Below are positions 36,401 through 48,869 of a stretch of 64,000 bases of DNA, one piece after another. The position numbers and the translations under genes are program-made. How positions within the stretch are numbered: the first letter of the stretch is position 1; every line of letters begins with the position of its first letter. Origin of the DNA: Nageia nagi (taxonomy: Eukaryota; Pinophyta); assembly GCA_050084985.1 (NCBI GenBank), contig JBITNC010000001.1, forward strand, positions 99,572,001 through 99,636,000, in the 5' to 3' direction. The notes under the pieces were generated by a model. It had not been told where the DNA came from. It saw only the letters and a list, made by a program, of their open reading frames with translations, and searched no databases.

Positions 36401-38200
36401 TATCATTTTCACATACTATATGTAACTTATCAAAAGTTGATTCCAAATACCACTTATTTTTCAATATTTCTCAACATACTCTCCCCTCCATAATTAGAAG
36501 GTTGCATATCCTCATGTAAACTATTAAATGCAAGTGAAGAGATGAAATTGATTCACACTCAAGTAATTGATATTAGAAGAAAAGCATAAAGTGTGAAACA
36601 ATTTATGCACAAGATGCAATTATGTGTCTAAGTGGAATAGCTCAACTTGACAACTGCTACCAACTTCTTGTTCTCTCAACAAAATTATTGTAGGGATCGT
36701 AAAGTTCTTATGTGATCATATACCAAAATACATGTTTTAGTACCACTATCATGATGTTGCATTTAATTGTTACTAAAAATAAAACTTTATTCTACTATTG
36801 AAATGCAAAATTATTATGTCATGAATCTAAAACATATCCAGTATTTCTAATTGTTTAATATAATTGTACACTTCCTTATCAAGACTAGTGAATGCATCAG
36901 GATGATAGAAAAAGACATAATGTGAAATCTCATCAAATTTGTTCCTATTTTAATTGATGCTATGGTTTTAGGGAAGGATACTTATCAAATAATATACATA
37001 TTTACATATGTAACTAAATATAATTTAGAAAATAAAATGCATACTTTTTATCATTAAGACTTCATACTCTAGATGAACTCAATCCCTTGATGAAGAACTA
37101 CATCATGGCAACTAATTTGATTGGTTTTCATCCATGTGACCATCAACATGCTAGTTTTTACCCACATGAATGCCATCAAGTTACTTGCCTCCACTACTCT
37201 ACCTTTGGGTCTATATGGTCCTTCCCATAGTAGTAAAATTACTACCTTATATAGCTATAGCTTGAAAATCCTATCCTCCACTCAAAATCTACATGCCAAT
37301 TTTGTATGGACCATTGTTGCTCCACTATTAAGATCATGATGTCATCTCATAAAGATCAAGTTGCTCCATAAAATGGAGCATATAACTTCCCCAAAATCTT
37401 ATTCAATCAATTATTAAACCACATAGGGAGCTAATTGAATCAATATTATGATGTCATGTACCAAGGTAATGGATGGTGGTACCTCAACTGGAACATCTAA
37501 AACAAAATAAGGATATAATTGTACTAATTACATGTATTGTTAAGAATTCTCTAGAGGAACATAAAAGTGCTCTTGATAATGAAGGATATCATTTTCTACC
37601 CCTTATGAAGTTAATTGGGCAATCTAAACATCTTGTTATGTAACATGTAGATCTTTCCTCACCAATTTAGCTTTTAATATTGTAATCTATTCCAGGAGGC
37701 TTTGAGTATTATTCAAAGATATTTCTTGGAAGTCCATTATTTCAATAATCACCAACCATTGTACTTGCTTATCAATTCCAAGTTAGGGGGTTTTGTGGGA
37801 TGGTTTTATTAATAGACTCATTGAAAACAAATCCTTCTTCACATAACTTAAAAATGAAATAAAACTAAGAAAATAATAAACCTATCACAGTTATTAAATA
37901 GGTTCAAAAGACTACTTAAGTGAGTTGTTACACTAGATCACTCATGCAATAAAGAATATATACATGTAGACAAATCAACTACTAGTGATATGGGCTTTGA
38001 GTTATGAAGTTGCAATTTAGTGTAAAAATATCCTTAATAACCATTAGGAAGATATATAAAGATAGTAGGATCATTAGATTCATACAAATCTCCATATTCT
38101 TATGTTGGATATGAGGAAACATGGTTGTACATAATTTCTAAATGAATTTGGCCATAATCTTCCTAATAAGAATTTATAATTGATCGATTACTAACATCAT
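33491..38200 (-). other. E4 interior, no recognisable protein
   Basis: Short frames only. The longest (34902-34600, 100 codons, MAKNLKVDIVNQNLSDD...) has no motif I recognise. Three similar direct repeats occur near 35202, 35597 and 36482, each like CCCTCCACACTTAGAAACTT followed by GCAT; their minus-strand form (a purine run containing GTGTGGAGGG) resembles the polypurine tract. The element is either non-autonomous or eroded past recognition. Confidence 0.5.
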
Positions 38201-38219
38201 GTACTTGATAATAACACCA
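38201..38219 (-). promoter_or_regulatory. E4 primer-binding site
   Basis: Minus strand TGGTGTTATTATCAAGTAC. It aligns with the common plant Ty3 site TGGCGCCGTTGCCGGGGA, with all but about one of the differences being C-to-T or G-to-A. Confidence 0.6.
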
Positions 38220-38223
38220 AAAA

Positions 38224-39347
38224 TGATGAGGCATCAATTCACTACTTAATTTTTCAATCCAAGGTTTGAGTGTACTAAGGCTATATGTAGTAATGACCAT
38301 GTTCTTTAGTTGTGATTTATAAACACACTTGTAAGAATTGAAATAAAATGAACTAAAAAATCAACAAGAAATCAAAAACACACATATATAATTCTAAGAA
38401 AGTAGGGAAATAAGAGGATAGCTTTCTACTAGTTGAAGGGGTCCTTCTCCTTCTAGCAAAAGCACCTAGAAAAACTTAAGGATTAAATAACACTCAACTT
38501 TTATTCATATATTATTGCTGAAATAAAATGAATACAATCTTATCACAATTGTCTAACCAACTAACTCTTATTATATTTTTAGAAGAAGTATATATAAGAC
38601 ATGCTTATATAATAACAATATAACAAGTCATTAATTCCCTAAATGAAAAATAATAATTATTCTAATCAAACACATAATAACCTGTAAACTTTAATACTCA
38701 CAAATACTATTACATATATGTTGAATAATATAAACTAGAATGGGTAAGATGCTAAATCATGTGTAAGCTATCTTCGGTTATCAACACTTAGAATTCTACA
38801 CTATTATCATCATATTTTCCAATCGTATGAAGATATGATCCTCAACTCTGGTACAAAAGAGATATTTGCACATTTCATACCAAAATATTCACTATGTAAC
38901 TATTATATTTCCTTGGATACAAGTAAAAATGGCTAAACAAACTCCATTAACATATGGAATGGAGATGTAAGACTCTAAGATATTTTCTTCTCCTCCATGA
39001 ATCCTCTTCTTCCTACTACAATCCATGAAAACTCCAAACCAATAAGGAGAGAGAATTATTTCTAAATAATATAGTTAAATATTCTTATTTCATCTTGGGT
39101 CAATAAGAGTGGTTCTCCATATGACCTTGTCCTTCAAAAGGAGGTGTTAAAACATTCTTTAAAATGATTATTATTAATAACATAAAACCTCCAAAATATG
39201 AAATATTAGCAAATAACAAAGTATAGCATTTATTAACTAATTAAACTTAACATATAAAATATATATTAATATTTAGTAATGTATGCTTTTGTGTATTATT
39301 TAAATGGGAATATTATGTTAAAATGAGGCTATTTTTACACCTCATTA
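38224..39347 (-). repeat. E4 5' LTR (right copy)
   Basis: 1,124 bp, direct repeat of 32392-33479, with TGATGAGG intact at its left end. Confidence 0.88.
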
Positions 39348-41460
39348 CTTCTACAATGTTGGCAATAATCTTGATCCAACTTCCTAAATATCAAGCATTC
39401 ATTTACCATAGGACCTTCCTTTATGTAGAGCTGATACCAAATTTCTCTTTGATGGGGAGGGATAGTAAGGTTTCCTTGCATGGATATTTTACTAATTTGT
39501 TCTATTAATTTTATCAACTAGTTTGACAAGTCATCATTAGCAGTATTCATTCACCAGGATCATGATTTAATTTCAATTACCACTTGTAGAGTGTCGATGT
39601 ATGTTAGATAGATTCTCTCCATGGCACTTTTAAATTCAATTTGTAGGCTGAAATGAACCATTCTACCTTCTATTTCTTTTTCATCAGTTCTTGTAGTTGT
39701 CTTTGTATTTCTTTGAATTATTTTTCATATTCTTGAATAGTTTTCATTGGGTACCTTGACTATTTCTTCTATTTTTCTTACACTTTTCATTCCAACTTCT
39801 AGGAAATGGTATTTTGCTTAAAAAGAAGCTTTAATTTGTGGTTAGGTTTTTGTTAGTTAGTTTTGCATAATTTTTTTGAATTTCATAAACCATTGCAGTA
39901 CTTCATATTATGATGTGGTCATAAATTCAATTATAAAGGTAGAATAGTAGGTGATATTTATTTAGACCCAATCATTTTCTAATATGAATAAATGTTCCCT
40001 TACATCCTAGGTATTTTTCTAAAAAATGGGTGAGTTCATAAAGGTAACCATTTATTATGGTTATTGTTCTTATTATTGCTTATAACATCATTATGTGTTG
40101 AGCTGAGTTATGGATTTGGTATTAAAGTTAAGTGGTGTTGGTTAGAATTGCTTAGTTGGTCTCTTTGGAGGTTTATGTTAAAGTAATTTTCACTAATTAC
40201 TTTGAAAATATCCTTAAAAGGTGGTTCTAGAGTTTTGTTTATGGCTATAGTTGATGATCAATTTTCAATTTTAATTCATTTGAAAGTGTGATTCAACTTA
40301 TTAATATTTTGATGTCATCTACAGGCATGATGGGTATGGAAACTTATGGGGAAAAAGTACTGAGTTTTTGATCTTTTTCTATTATCTATATTTGTAAAGT
40401 TCATATTATTGAATATCTTAGGGGTATTGGGTACTATTTCTCTCTTAGTATTCTTTGGGATATTTTTATCATTTCTTGATCATTGGGTTCCAAGAGATCT
40501 TCTATTATTATTCCAATTCTACATTGAGGTTCTAGATATAGTTCTTCTTCTTGCAATAGTTGTTGATAGGGTGAATAAATGGATATAAATGAAAATAATC
40601 TTGATAAATCAGCACTAACTATTATTTTCAATTTATGAATTCTTTAGTATAAGGCATGAGCTAAATAAGAAAGGCTTTCCCATATTTGATATTCAAAGTA
40701 TCATTGTATGCTCTTGGTAATAGCTACTATGTTTGGTCCCAAGTTGATTTTTGTAGATTCTTATGTAGTGGTAATGATTACTAACTTCTCTAAATCTTTA
40801 TTAGTGATATTATAGGATTGGTTTACTAAAGGTGGGATCATATATTCTAATATAGTATCAAATTAGTTAGTAGATATTTCCCCATTTGAGGTTTTTGATG
40901 AACTTACAAATGTTTTAAATGAATCAATGACATATTCTTCCTTATCCTTCTATAGTACTTTCTCCCTCAAAGTTCACCATTATTGCATATGGTGGTAAGT
41001 CATCAGTTGGTATCTCTTCTATGGTGTCTAAGTTCTTCATTGATGTTAGGCCTACTCTATTATTTTCTATTTTTTCCTTAGTAGTCCATTATAAGTGCTC
41101 TACATGGTTATATATTGGTTCCTCTAATTCTTTCTTAACTTCTTCCTAGGGTTCATCCTTTGATTCTTATCCTAATAGCGAACTTGATTCCCTAATTCTA
41201 TATAATTGTATTTGTAGTTTTTTTCTCTCTAATGTTTTGTATTTACTCATGTAGCTGATTATCATATTGTGTTCTATTCATCATTAAGTTGAAACCTTCT
41301 TTTGGCATTCTTACGCTCTAATTTTAGTGGTTGTATCATCCTAGTTCTCTTTCTCCTCTTTATACCCCTTATTTCCCAATTGTTGCATCATTTCATTACC
41401 CCTATTATTTATACCCTTTTTCCCAAAAAAATTATTTTAATTATTCTATATTTACTCCAT
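39348..41460 (-). pseudogene. E3 upstream coding region (gag or extra ORF)
   Basis: Continuation of E3 beyond the E4 insertion. From about 41000 to 40430 one minus-strand frame runs for some 190 codons with only a few stops: KEEYVIDSFKTFVSSSKTSN, NITNKDLEKLVIITTT, LKIIVSADLSRLFSFISIYS, LEPQCRIGIIIEDLLEP. I do not recognise this protein; it may be a gag N-terminal region or an additional ORF. At 39517-39348 a frame with a Cys-rich end (LDQDYCQHCRS) leads into the insertion point, consistent with a gag nucleocapsid continuing at 32391. The area 40430-39520 is too broken to read. Confidence 0.45.
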
Positions 41461-42739
41461 AGTTCCCCCCTTCCCCTGGTGCCTTCCCTTATAGATAGGA
41501 GAGGGTTTTAGGGGAAGCTTCCTGCTCTATCAATTATCACTTGCAAATCTACAAAATATTTTCTAGGAATATTTTTCCTAGTCCTCTAAAGAATATTTCA
41601 TGCCTTACTTACCATGATACCTAGTCATGGAGTGCAACTTTAGTGGTATAGGTGTTAAAGGTATTTAATACCCACTCATCAACTTTATATGGATATAGTT
41701 GTTGAGATTTTTCTAATTGAGTTAAGTTTTATTTATCCCACTTAATCTTAGGGATAATAACATGTGTTTGTAGCTAAGGTTATTATGTTATCCATGCTTG
41801 AAATAGGTCTAGTAAGTCATATTAAAAAAAAAATTCATAACTTTCATCATCATGAATTAGTTTGGTCACTTTTAACTTACTATATTTGATGCTTCAAATA
41901 ATCCACTATCTAAAATATTTAAACACTTCAAAAAATTAGTCTTGTATTGATTTTGGAGATGGTATTCACGATAATATTTTATAAATATCACTCAACATTA
42001 CATTCAATCATCAAGCCCTCTATTTTGTAGATGTCCCTATAATACAAGTTTTGATAGATGGAATTGGTCGATTAGGTTCTTATCTACAACTAAGAGTCAA
42101 TGAATAAATAGAAAGGAAAAATAGAAATAAAAAGAGTCATAAAAGGGGGTTTTATCTTTATTAATATAATAATTCCAAGTACAATTAATTATATTTATCA
42201 TTTTACCATTATGCTTATACCTAAATCCCTCTAACTCTCTTGGCTCTCACCACCTATAACCTCTCTCTACCCTCTTCTTAACAACTTGCTTAGGTAAATT
42301 AGAGGGATGTGTTGTTTCGATCGGGAGAGGCTTCCAATAATGAAGAATAGGTTTGTTTTATTTTTAGTCTCCAATATTTAATTTTCATCAAATTTTGTAA
42401 TTAGATTAATAGGAATTCTCTCTTACTAACAATGATAGTTATTCCAATGCTTATAAATTATATAATCCATCATCTAGATTAATATGTCTTCTAATATATG
42501 TTAATTTTAATGAAAATTCTCTCTTATATTTTTTTAAATTTAAATCTTTTGATCATTTTATTTCCAAGAATTCTAAATGGTTTGTGCAAATATTAAAGAA
42601 TTATCCTTTTGGAAGAAATATTTTATCATAGGATAATAAGAAGCATGATAGTGAATGCATTATTGATTAAAAGAATTCAAAATTAGGATGAACCTTAAAC
42701 CTTTAATGAAGCTTATAATCACCATAGTATAGATGAGAA
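41461..42739. other. No gene; possible LTR or leader remnants
   Basis: On the minus strand a G-rich tract (CAGGGGAAGGGGGGAAC, about 41478-41462) may be a leader. Positions 42360-42000 look like the transcribed part of an LTR (purine-rich GAAGAGGGTAGAGAGAGG, then an AATAAAG signal). No second copy was found, so this is only a suggestion. Confidence 0.3.
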
Positions 42740-43608
42740 TTCTACTTTGGGACACATAATGTTTAAACTTTTTAAGTCCTTCAAAATAAAAAATAATTTA
42801 TTTTCAATAAAAAAGTACCTTTCTTCATGATCATGAAGTGTTTGACTATTATTAAAAGTAATATGATGATATTCTTCTTTTTTATTTCTCTAAGAAAGGA
42901 TAGTCATTATGCCCCTATTAGAACTATGAGCATACATAATGAAATTCTTTTAAAAATTAATACTTTTGAGGAATAATGTTCTGACAATGGCGTATTTGAT
43001 TTAGTGAAAGGATTCTTTAGATTTCAAGACCATACAAATTATGCATCTTTCTTCAACATTATAATGATCGATGACATAATTTTAAAATAATTATTTATAA
43101 ATTTCCTTATGTAATTTATCCACCCTAATAAATATTATAGGGATTCATTATTTAAAGGTAAAGTTGATGCCTCAATAGCTTTCACCTAGTTAGGATCTAT
43201 AGATAGTCATTCCTTTGATACTACATGATCAAGAAGTTTACCTTAGTTAACAATGAAAATGCATTTCTTTGGGTTAATAAAAATCCAAAATATTTTTGTT
43301 TTTTAAATACTTGTTGGAGATGATGAATATAATCTTTCTTGTCCTTAGAGAAAATAATTATATCATGGAGATAAACTAGGAAATCTTTATTAATCAACTC
43401 ACCAAAGGTATGATTCATAGCTCTTTGAAATGTAGCCCTAACATTAGAAAGATCAAAAGGCATTCTTTGAAAAGAAAATATTCCCCACTAGGTAGTAAAT
43501 GTTATCTTAAATTTATATTCTTATTTGACCTAGATCTAATTAAAACTAGAAAAACTATCAATCATTGAAAAATTACAAGTACCAGCTATAGTATAAAGGA
43601 TTTATTTT
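42740..43608 (-). pseudogene. E6 reverse transcriptase and RNase H, downstream half
   Basis: The open piece 43463-43221 reads MPFDLSNVRATFQRAMNHTF, then LVYLHDIIIFSKDKKDYIHH, with the active site eroded from YLDD to YLHD. This is the RT palm of a Ty3 element related to E2: the nucleotide sequence down to 42740 also parallels E2's RNase H region (17340-17880). The upstream half of the same RT lies at 52200-52570, on the far side of element G. No integrase was found to the left. Confidence 0.75.
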
Positions 43609-44322
43609 TGTTAACACCTAAAAAGGAATTTTTATTTGATTAAAATACCTTTTTAGATATTTAAAATGATTTATTTAATTTATTAAATAAAATATTTTTT
43701 TCATTTGCACTCTCATCTACCTTTATATTTTGTGGTAACAGGTCAGCTCAACATCAAATAAGCCTAAGGAGGAGCCTTAGCACTATACTTGTTGCCTATA
43801 AAGGTGGAGGGCTTACGCTATGACATGACATGACCTAATTCCAAATCTTTGATAGGTGGAAATATACTTATGTCAATCTTGATTTATGTTTCATAACTTC
43901 ATCTATCATCTCTATATTTTGTTATACTCTAAGCTCTTCATTCATACGATCTTTCTTCCCTTCATGATCAAGATTCGGTACATTAAAGGTGGGATGACGA
44001 TATCAAGTAGAAGGGTTAGGCATTATGGAATGGTAATTGAGTGCTATTGCTAGGTTTTTTGTAATTCTTATAGGTTGAAATCATATTGGTGTCTTTTAGT
44101 TTAGGGAATCTCATCATTTATCCTCTTTCAATCGAATTTCACCTTCATTCATTATAAAAAGTAAAGTATAGATTTGTATCTTCCATAAATCTAGTTTTGA
44201 CAGGTCAATGTTAATTAGTTCATTTTCATATTTCATGTCATTTATGTTCTATTATTCATATTTAATTAATGAATTTAATTATTCTATATACAATCCTAAT
44301 AACTATTATTTTGGTTATAATA
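43609..44322 (+). repeat. G 5' LTR
   Basis: 714 bp, TGTTAACACC start. A TATA-like CTATAAAGGTGG lies near 43796-43807 and is kept in the 3' copy. The sequence after the LTR, TGGTGAGTTTGACTTC (44325-44340), is the primer-binding site position, but I cannot match it to a tRNA. Confidence 0.9.
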
Positions 44323-44391
44323 ATTGGTGAGTTTGACTTCTTTTTGATACATCACATTATCCTTCACTAGTTGCACCAAAACCCTAAGGTT

Positions 44392-45560
44392 ATGGATAAG
44401 ACTAATCTAAAAATAGAGATTGATTAGTTTCTTGATATGTTTAATAGATTTTATGAGACTACTAGAGTAAATCTCAATAAGATGCTATATGGAAATGAAG
44501 AAAGAAGTGAAGCCTCTAACATTGGGGGAAACAATCAATCCTTTGGAGATGTTCCACCCATGACTAGGGATTCAAATTTGCTATTTGATAAGATTCATAA
44601 TACTAGGGCACCTAATTTAAAACTGGAACCTATTTTTCAAACATATAATGGTAAGGGAGATCCTATGGCTCATATCAAGGCTTTCAAAATGAAATTCAAG
44701 TTGAAATTTGGGATGAATGATAATTTGATGACCAAATACTTTCCTACTATACTTAGAGGTGATGCACTCAATTTCTACTTCTCTTTTTCCACTAAGTTGA
44801 TTAATTGCTATAAACAACTTATATCAAAATTCTATATGCATTTCAAATATCATACTTCTATACAAATGAATGTTTCAAATCTAGTTAGCACAATACAAGG
44901 TCCAACTGAGAGATTTGATAAATTTTCCCAAAGATTTTAGAAAATATGGAGCATGATTCCTAAACCCCTATTTGAGTCTCATATCACATTCATGTTTTTC
45001 CATAATATCCACCTTAATTAAAATTCATAACCCTATATTACATGACCTTAACCTTTATCGAGATTTTGCATAGGCTTACCTAAAAAAGAGTAGTGCTTAG
45101 TTGATATGGGTGACTTGAAACATGTAAACCCTAACAACAAGACTAAGGTAGGTAGAGATTAGAAAAAAATAAGATAAAGAGGTTCATGCCATAGAATAAC
45201 CCTCATCCAAAAAGTAATAAAAGAGTCAAGCAAAGTAAAATTTCAAGAAGAATAATAGGTTACCTTTGTCTCCTATTGTTATGTTTAGGACTATTTACAA
45301 AAAGGACTAATCAAACTTGTTCTAAAATATGACCTAGTTCCTCATGATCAAAAACATAGTTGGTATAATGAATAAGAATTATATGAATATCACAAAGTCA
45401 AAGGTCACAAAATGAATGCTAGATGATGGTAAGATATAGTATGAGTCCTATGCAGTAGATTCATAGGATGTCAAACAAGTTACAACAAATGTCATATTCA
45501 ACTAAGAACTATGTAATTCCATTAGAAGAGGGAGACCTAGAGGGAGTTCCAATCTAGCTA
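44392..45560 (+). pseudogene. G gag
   Basis: A start ATG at 44392 (MDKTNLKIEID) is in frame with the long open piece 44437-44940, one stop apart. The core reads LEPIFQTYNGKGDPMAHIKA, then FPTILRGDALNFYFSFSTKL, then YKQLISKFYMHF, and ends with IQGPTERFDKFSQRF, matching the plant Ty3 gag domain ('f.G..DP..Hi..F', 'l.g.A..Wf..l', 'W..l...F...F', 'E.l..f..rf'). After 44940 the frame is broken by many stops to about 45560, and no zinc knuckle is readable. Confidence 0.82.
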
Positions 45561-46260
45561 TAGCAAAGAGAATGGAAATCCCTCACAATATTGATATGCA
45601 ACAACTCCTTGAGAAATTAAAAGTAACTCATGCCAAGATAAGTATTTTCAAACTTTTACAATTATCAATTGAATATAGGTATTCTTTATTTGATGCACTT
45701 AAAAAAATTGAAGTTGATCTAGATACTTTAGTTGCTAAATTTATTGAATTAATAAGCAATCTTAATACTGAGTTAGTTAGTTTGTGACATGCTTTCCTTT
45801 CAAGAGAGTGAATTGCTTAATGAAGATGTCATTGAGAAAAACCTAGGACTATATATCTATGTTAACATTGATGGTGTTCCTATCAAAAAGCCTTTGATTA
45901 ATACTGGCTCAAATGTCAATGTAGGTTCCATTGAATTTTTGCAAAAACACTTTCCTTCCATATATGCAAAAATGAAAAGAACCACTATTAGCATTAAAAT
46001 GGTTCATCAAAAAGTATATGTTTTTCAATTAATTTTTCCATATAACTTTTTGCTTGGTAGACCTTGGATCCACAATATTAGGTTTGTTACTACCACTTTT
46101 CATTAGTTTATTAAATTTATGCACAAAGGAAATTAGGTTACTATTCATGCAAAGGAAAATCCTACAAATGTATGAAGCAGCTAAGAGGTTTTGGATCCCT
46201 CATAATTTAGTCAAAAGTGAGGAAGATGCACCAAAATCTATTATAGTTGTCACATTGTAA
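45561..46260 (+). pseudogene. G protease and preceding linker
   Basis: Positions 45572-45787 read NIDMQQLLEKLKVTHAKISI, FKLLQLS, YSLFDALKKIEVD, the conserved linker ahead of the aspartic protease in Tat-type elements. Positions 45789-46106 contain the protease: GLYIYVNIDGVPIKKPL, INTGSNVNVGSIEFLQKHF, and FLLGRPWIHNI. The catalytic D of D-T-G appears as N (INTGS), so the enzyme would be inactive. A frame break lies between the linker and the protease. Confidence 0.75.
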
Positions 46261-47279
46261 GAGGCAAGCATTAGAGAATACAAAATTCCAAAGATAGACA
46301 TCTAGGAGAACTTTAAAAAGCTTGTATGATCCCTTACATTCCCTAAAACTCAATGTTGCCTCCCAAAGAAAAGTAAAATAGAGCAATGTTGCTCTATTCC
46401 TAAGTAGGAAAGTGATCCTATTGAAATTTAATATCTTATACCAAAAGCATGATAAAAAAATTGCATCTAATAGTGAATATACAACTCTCATTTCATAGAA
46501 AACATCAGGTTAGGTAACTATACATTTCAATATCATTGATTCTACTTTTGTTAATGAATACATACACAAATATCACTATGGTAGAAAAGGATTAGGTAAA
46601 AATGAGAAAGGCATCATCAATCCCATTCCAAATGAAATTCATCATAAGAGAATAATAGGAGTTGGATTTATTAATTCTACATCTAGCTCATCTTCATTAG
46701 TTCCAACAGTTCAACATGTGGAAAGTAGTGATCACGGCTACACTAGATACATATATGATGAGTGAATGCATTGTGGAATGATGCATGGTTTAATAAAAGA
46801 GCTACAATCTTACTATGAGGATCCATTACTACCTCTTATAGCTCTAGTTCAAGTGGATATTTTTAGAAATGATGATGGCATCCTTAAGAAGCTAAGGGCA
46901 CATAGTGAGTTTCCCAAATCCAGTGAAAAGAGGCTCATAGCATGGTTCATATGATATTAGAAATATTTTGGTGAGGAGTTTTACATGGATGATGCAAATA
47001 TTATAGTTTAGAACCACATCATTCCTATCATTTTTTATTTTTTTTCTATTCATTCTTACTTTGTTTCGTTCATGTTTTATTCATTTTATGTTGAGTCAAT
47101 CCTAGGTCTAGGTAGTCTTTCTTTAGAAGTCAATATTCCCATCCCTTAATAGGATGATAATGTTGGGTTCCTAGCACCATTGCTCTATTATTCTTGTCTC
47201 TTATGGCTATGTTTGTATGAAATACTTGTGCATTACCTATACCTTCCCAACTTAGTGATGAAATATCTTATCTTTATGA
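46261..47279 (+). other. G spacer between protease and RT
   Basis: Heavily broken coding remnant. One piece (46520-46720) reads FVNEYIHKYHYGRKGLGKNE, a second (46766-46954) starts MHCGMMHGLIKELQSYYEDP. This interval is long and variable in Tat-type elements; no domain is recognised. Confidence 0.4.
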
Positions 47280-48188
47280 AGAAATAATAGAAGTCAGTAT
47301 TAGAACCCAAGAGGATCCATGCTTGATCAAAATAGGAGCTCGATTAATCTTGGAAGAATGGGAAAGGTATTTCCTACTCTTAAAAGAGTTTTTTAATATC
47401 CTTGTTTGGTATTATTCTGATATACTTGGTCTTGATCCTAATTGTGTCACTCATAGCCTAGTTTTCAATGAAAATATCAAACCAATTCAACAAAAACTTA
47501 GAAAAATGCATCCTAGGGTATCCCTTGCTATTAAAAAGGAAATTGAGAAGTACCTTACTATTGGTTTCATTATTCTCATTGATTATTCTTAACGGATTTA
47601 TAACATTATTCCTATAGCTCATCCTAATGGTGAAATAAGATGTTGTACAGATTCTAGGGATATTAACAAGGCATGTCCCAAAGACACTTTTCCTTTGCTT
47701 AATATTAATATGATTATAGAATCAACATCATGCCATAAGATTTTATCTTTTATGGATGGATTTTATGGATACAATCAAATTAGGATCAATAAGAGGACCA
47801 ACATAAGACAACTTGTGTTACTCCTTAGGGCACATTTTGTGTTGTGGTCATGCCTTTCGGTCTAAAAAATGCATGTGCAACTTATCAGAGAGACATGGTG
47901 AGTATGTCCCATGATATAATCCATGATAATGTTGATGAAATCCTATTCAAATCCAAAACTAAAGATGATCACATTTCAGATTTGAGAAAGATCTTCCAAA
48001 GAATAAGAGAGTACAAATTGAAGTTAAAACCTCAAAAGTGTGCATTTGTAGTCTCATCAGGTAAATTTCTTAGGTTTATTATTCCAAAAAGAGATATAGA
48101 GGAGTATCCCAAGAAATTTTTAGCCATTATTAATTTTACTCCTTCTAATAACTTGAAGGAATTGAGAATTAATCAAGGGAAAGTATAA
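47280..48188 (+). pseudogene. G reverse transcriptase
   Basis: RT of element G. The connector reads FNILVWYYSDILGLDPNCVT, then IKPIQQKLRKMHP. Core blocks: CCTDSRDINKACPKDTFPLL, SFMDGFYGYNQIRI, then VMPFGLKNACATYQRDMVSM and PQKCAFVVSSGKFLRFIIP. The active-site YVDD is eroded to NVDE (DNVDEILFKSKTKDDH). There are a stop near 47592 and frameshifts near 47800-47840. Order and motifs are those of a Ty3/gypsy RT. Confidence 0.85.
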
Positions 48189-48740
48189 GCAATCCAAATA
48201 TTCATTGCTCAGCTAGCTGATATGACTTTCCTATTTTCTCATTTGCTAAAGAAATGTGAAAAATTCATTTAGGATGAAAAGTGTCAAAAAGATTTGGACA
48301 ACACCAAAAGGTATCTTACTAATGCTCTAATTTTTTCTCCTTATAATTCAAAAAATAGTTTGTTACTTTATGTTTTAATAACATTAAATGCATTATAGGT
48401 AATGTTAGCTCTAAAGGATAATAATAACAAGTAAAGAGCAATTTACTATGTTAGTAAGACTTTACTTGATTATGAGACAAGATACACTCTAGTTGAAAAG
48501 ATGTATTTTGCTATAGTCTTCTCAACTAAATAATTAATACATTATATTATTGGAAATACAACTTATATCATAGCTTAAGGAGATCCTCTCAAATATCTCA
48601 TGTCTAACACCTACATATCTACAAGGGTTGTAAAGTGGGTAATGTTGCTTCAAGAATTCAATTTAGTTTTTATCACTTAGAAGTTAATAAAGGGATATAC
48701 TATAGAAAATTTCATTTTAAATCATCCATGAAATGAAGCA
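48189..48740 (+). pseudogene. G RNase H (RT-linked)
   Basis: Pieces include CQKDLDNTKRYLTNALIFSP, NSLLLYVLITLNAL, AIYYVSKTLLDYETRYTLVE and KYLMSNTYISTRVVKWVMLL, the standard RNase H domain of Ty3 elements. Several TAA/TAG stops interrupt it. Confidence 0.8.
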
Positions 48741-48869
48741 TCTAGCATACCAAAATAGTTTTCAAATGAAGTGTGCAATCATAACACCCCTGAACTAACC
48801 ACTATCATTAGATCCCTACATTATCGCTCCATTCCTGAGCCTGAGTATCTGCAAGCTTTGGTTGGTTTC

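Larger units (their letters stand above)
32392..39347 (-). mobile_element. E4: 7-kb LTR element inserted in E3
   Basis: LTRs at 32392-33479 and 38224-39347 with near-perfect inverted ends (TGATGAGG...CCTCATCA, eroded to TGGTGAGG on the left and CCTCATTA on the right). Flanking bases TTTCT (32387-32391) and CTTCT (39348-39352) differ by one transition, so they are probably the target duplication. Orientation is minus: a primer-binding site at 38219-38201 lies inside the right LTR, and a polypurine tract GTGTGGGAGAA lies just inside the left LTR (33490-33480). The 4.7-kb interior shows no recognisable gag, protease, RT or integrase. Confidence 0.88.

Noticed and set aside
28401-43608. E3 and E6 as one element
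   Set aside because: Both carry their own RT and RNase H remnants on the same strand, so they are two elements.
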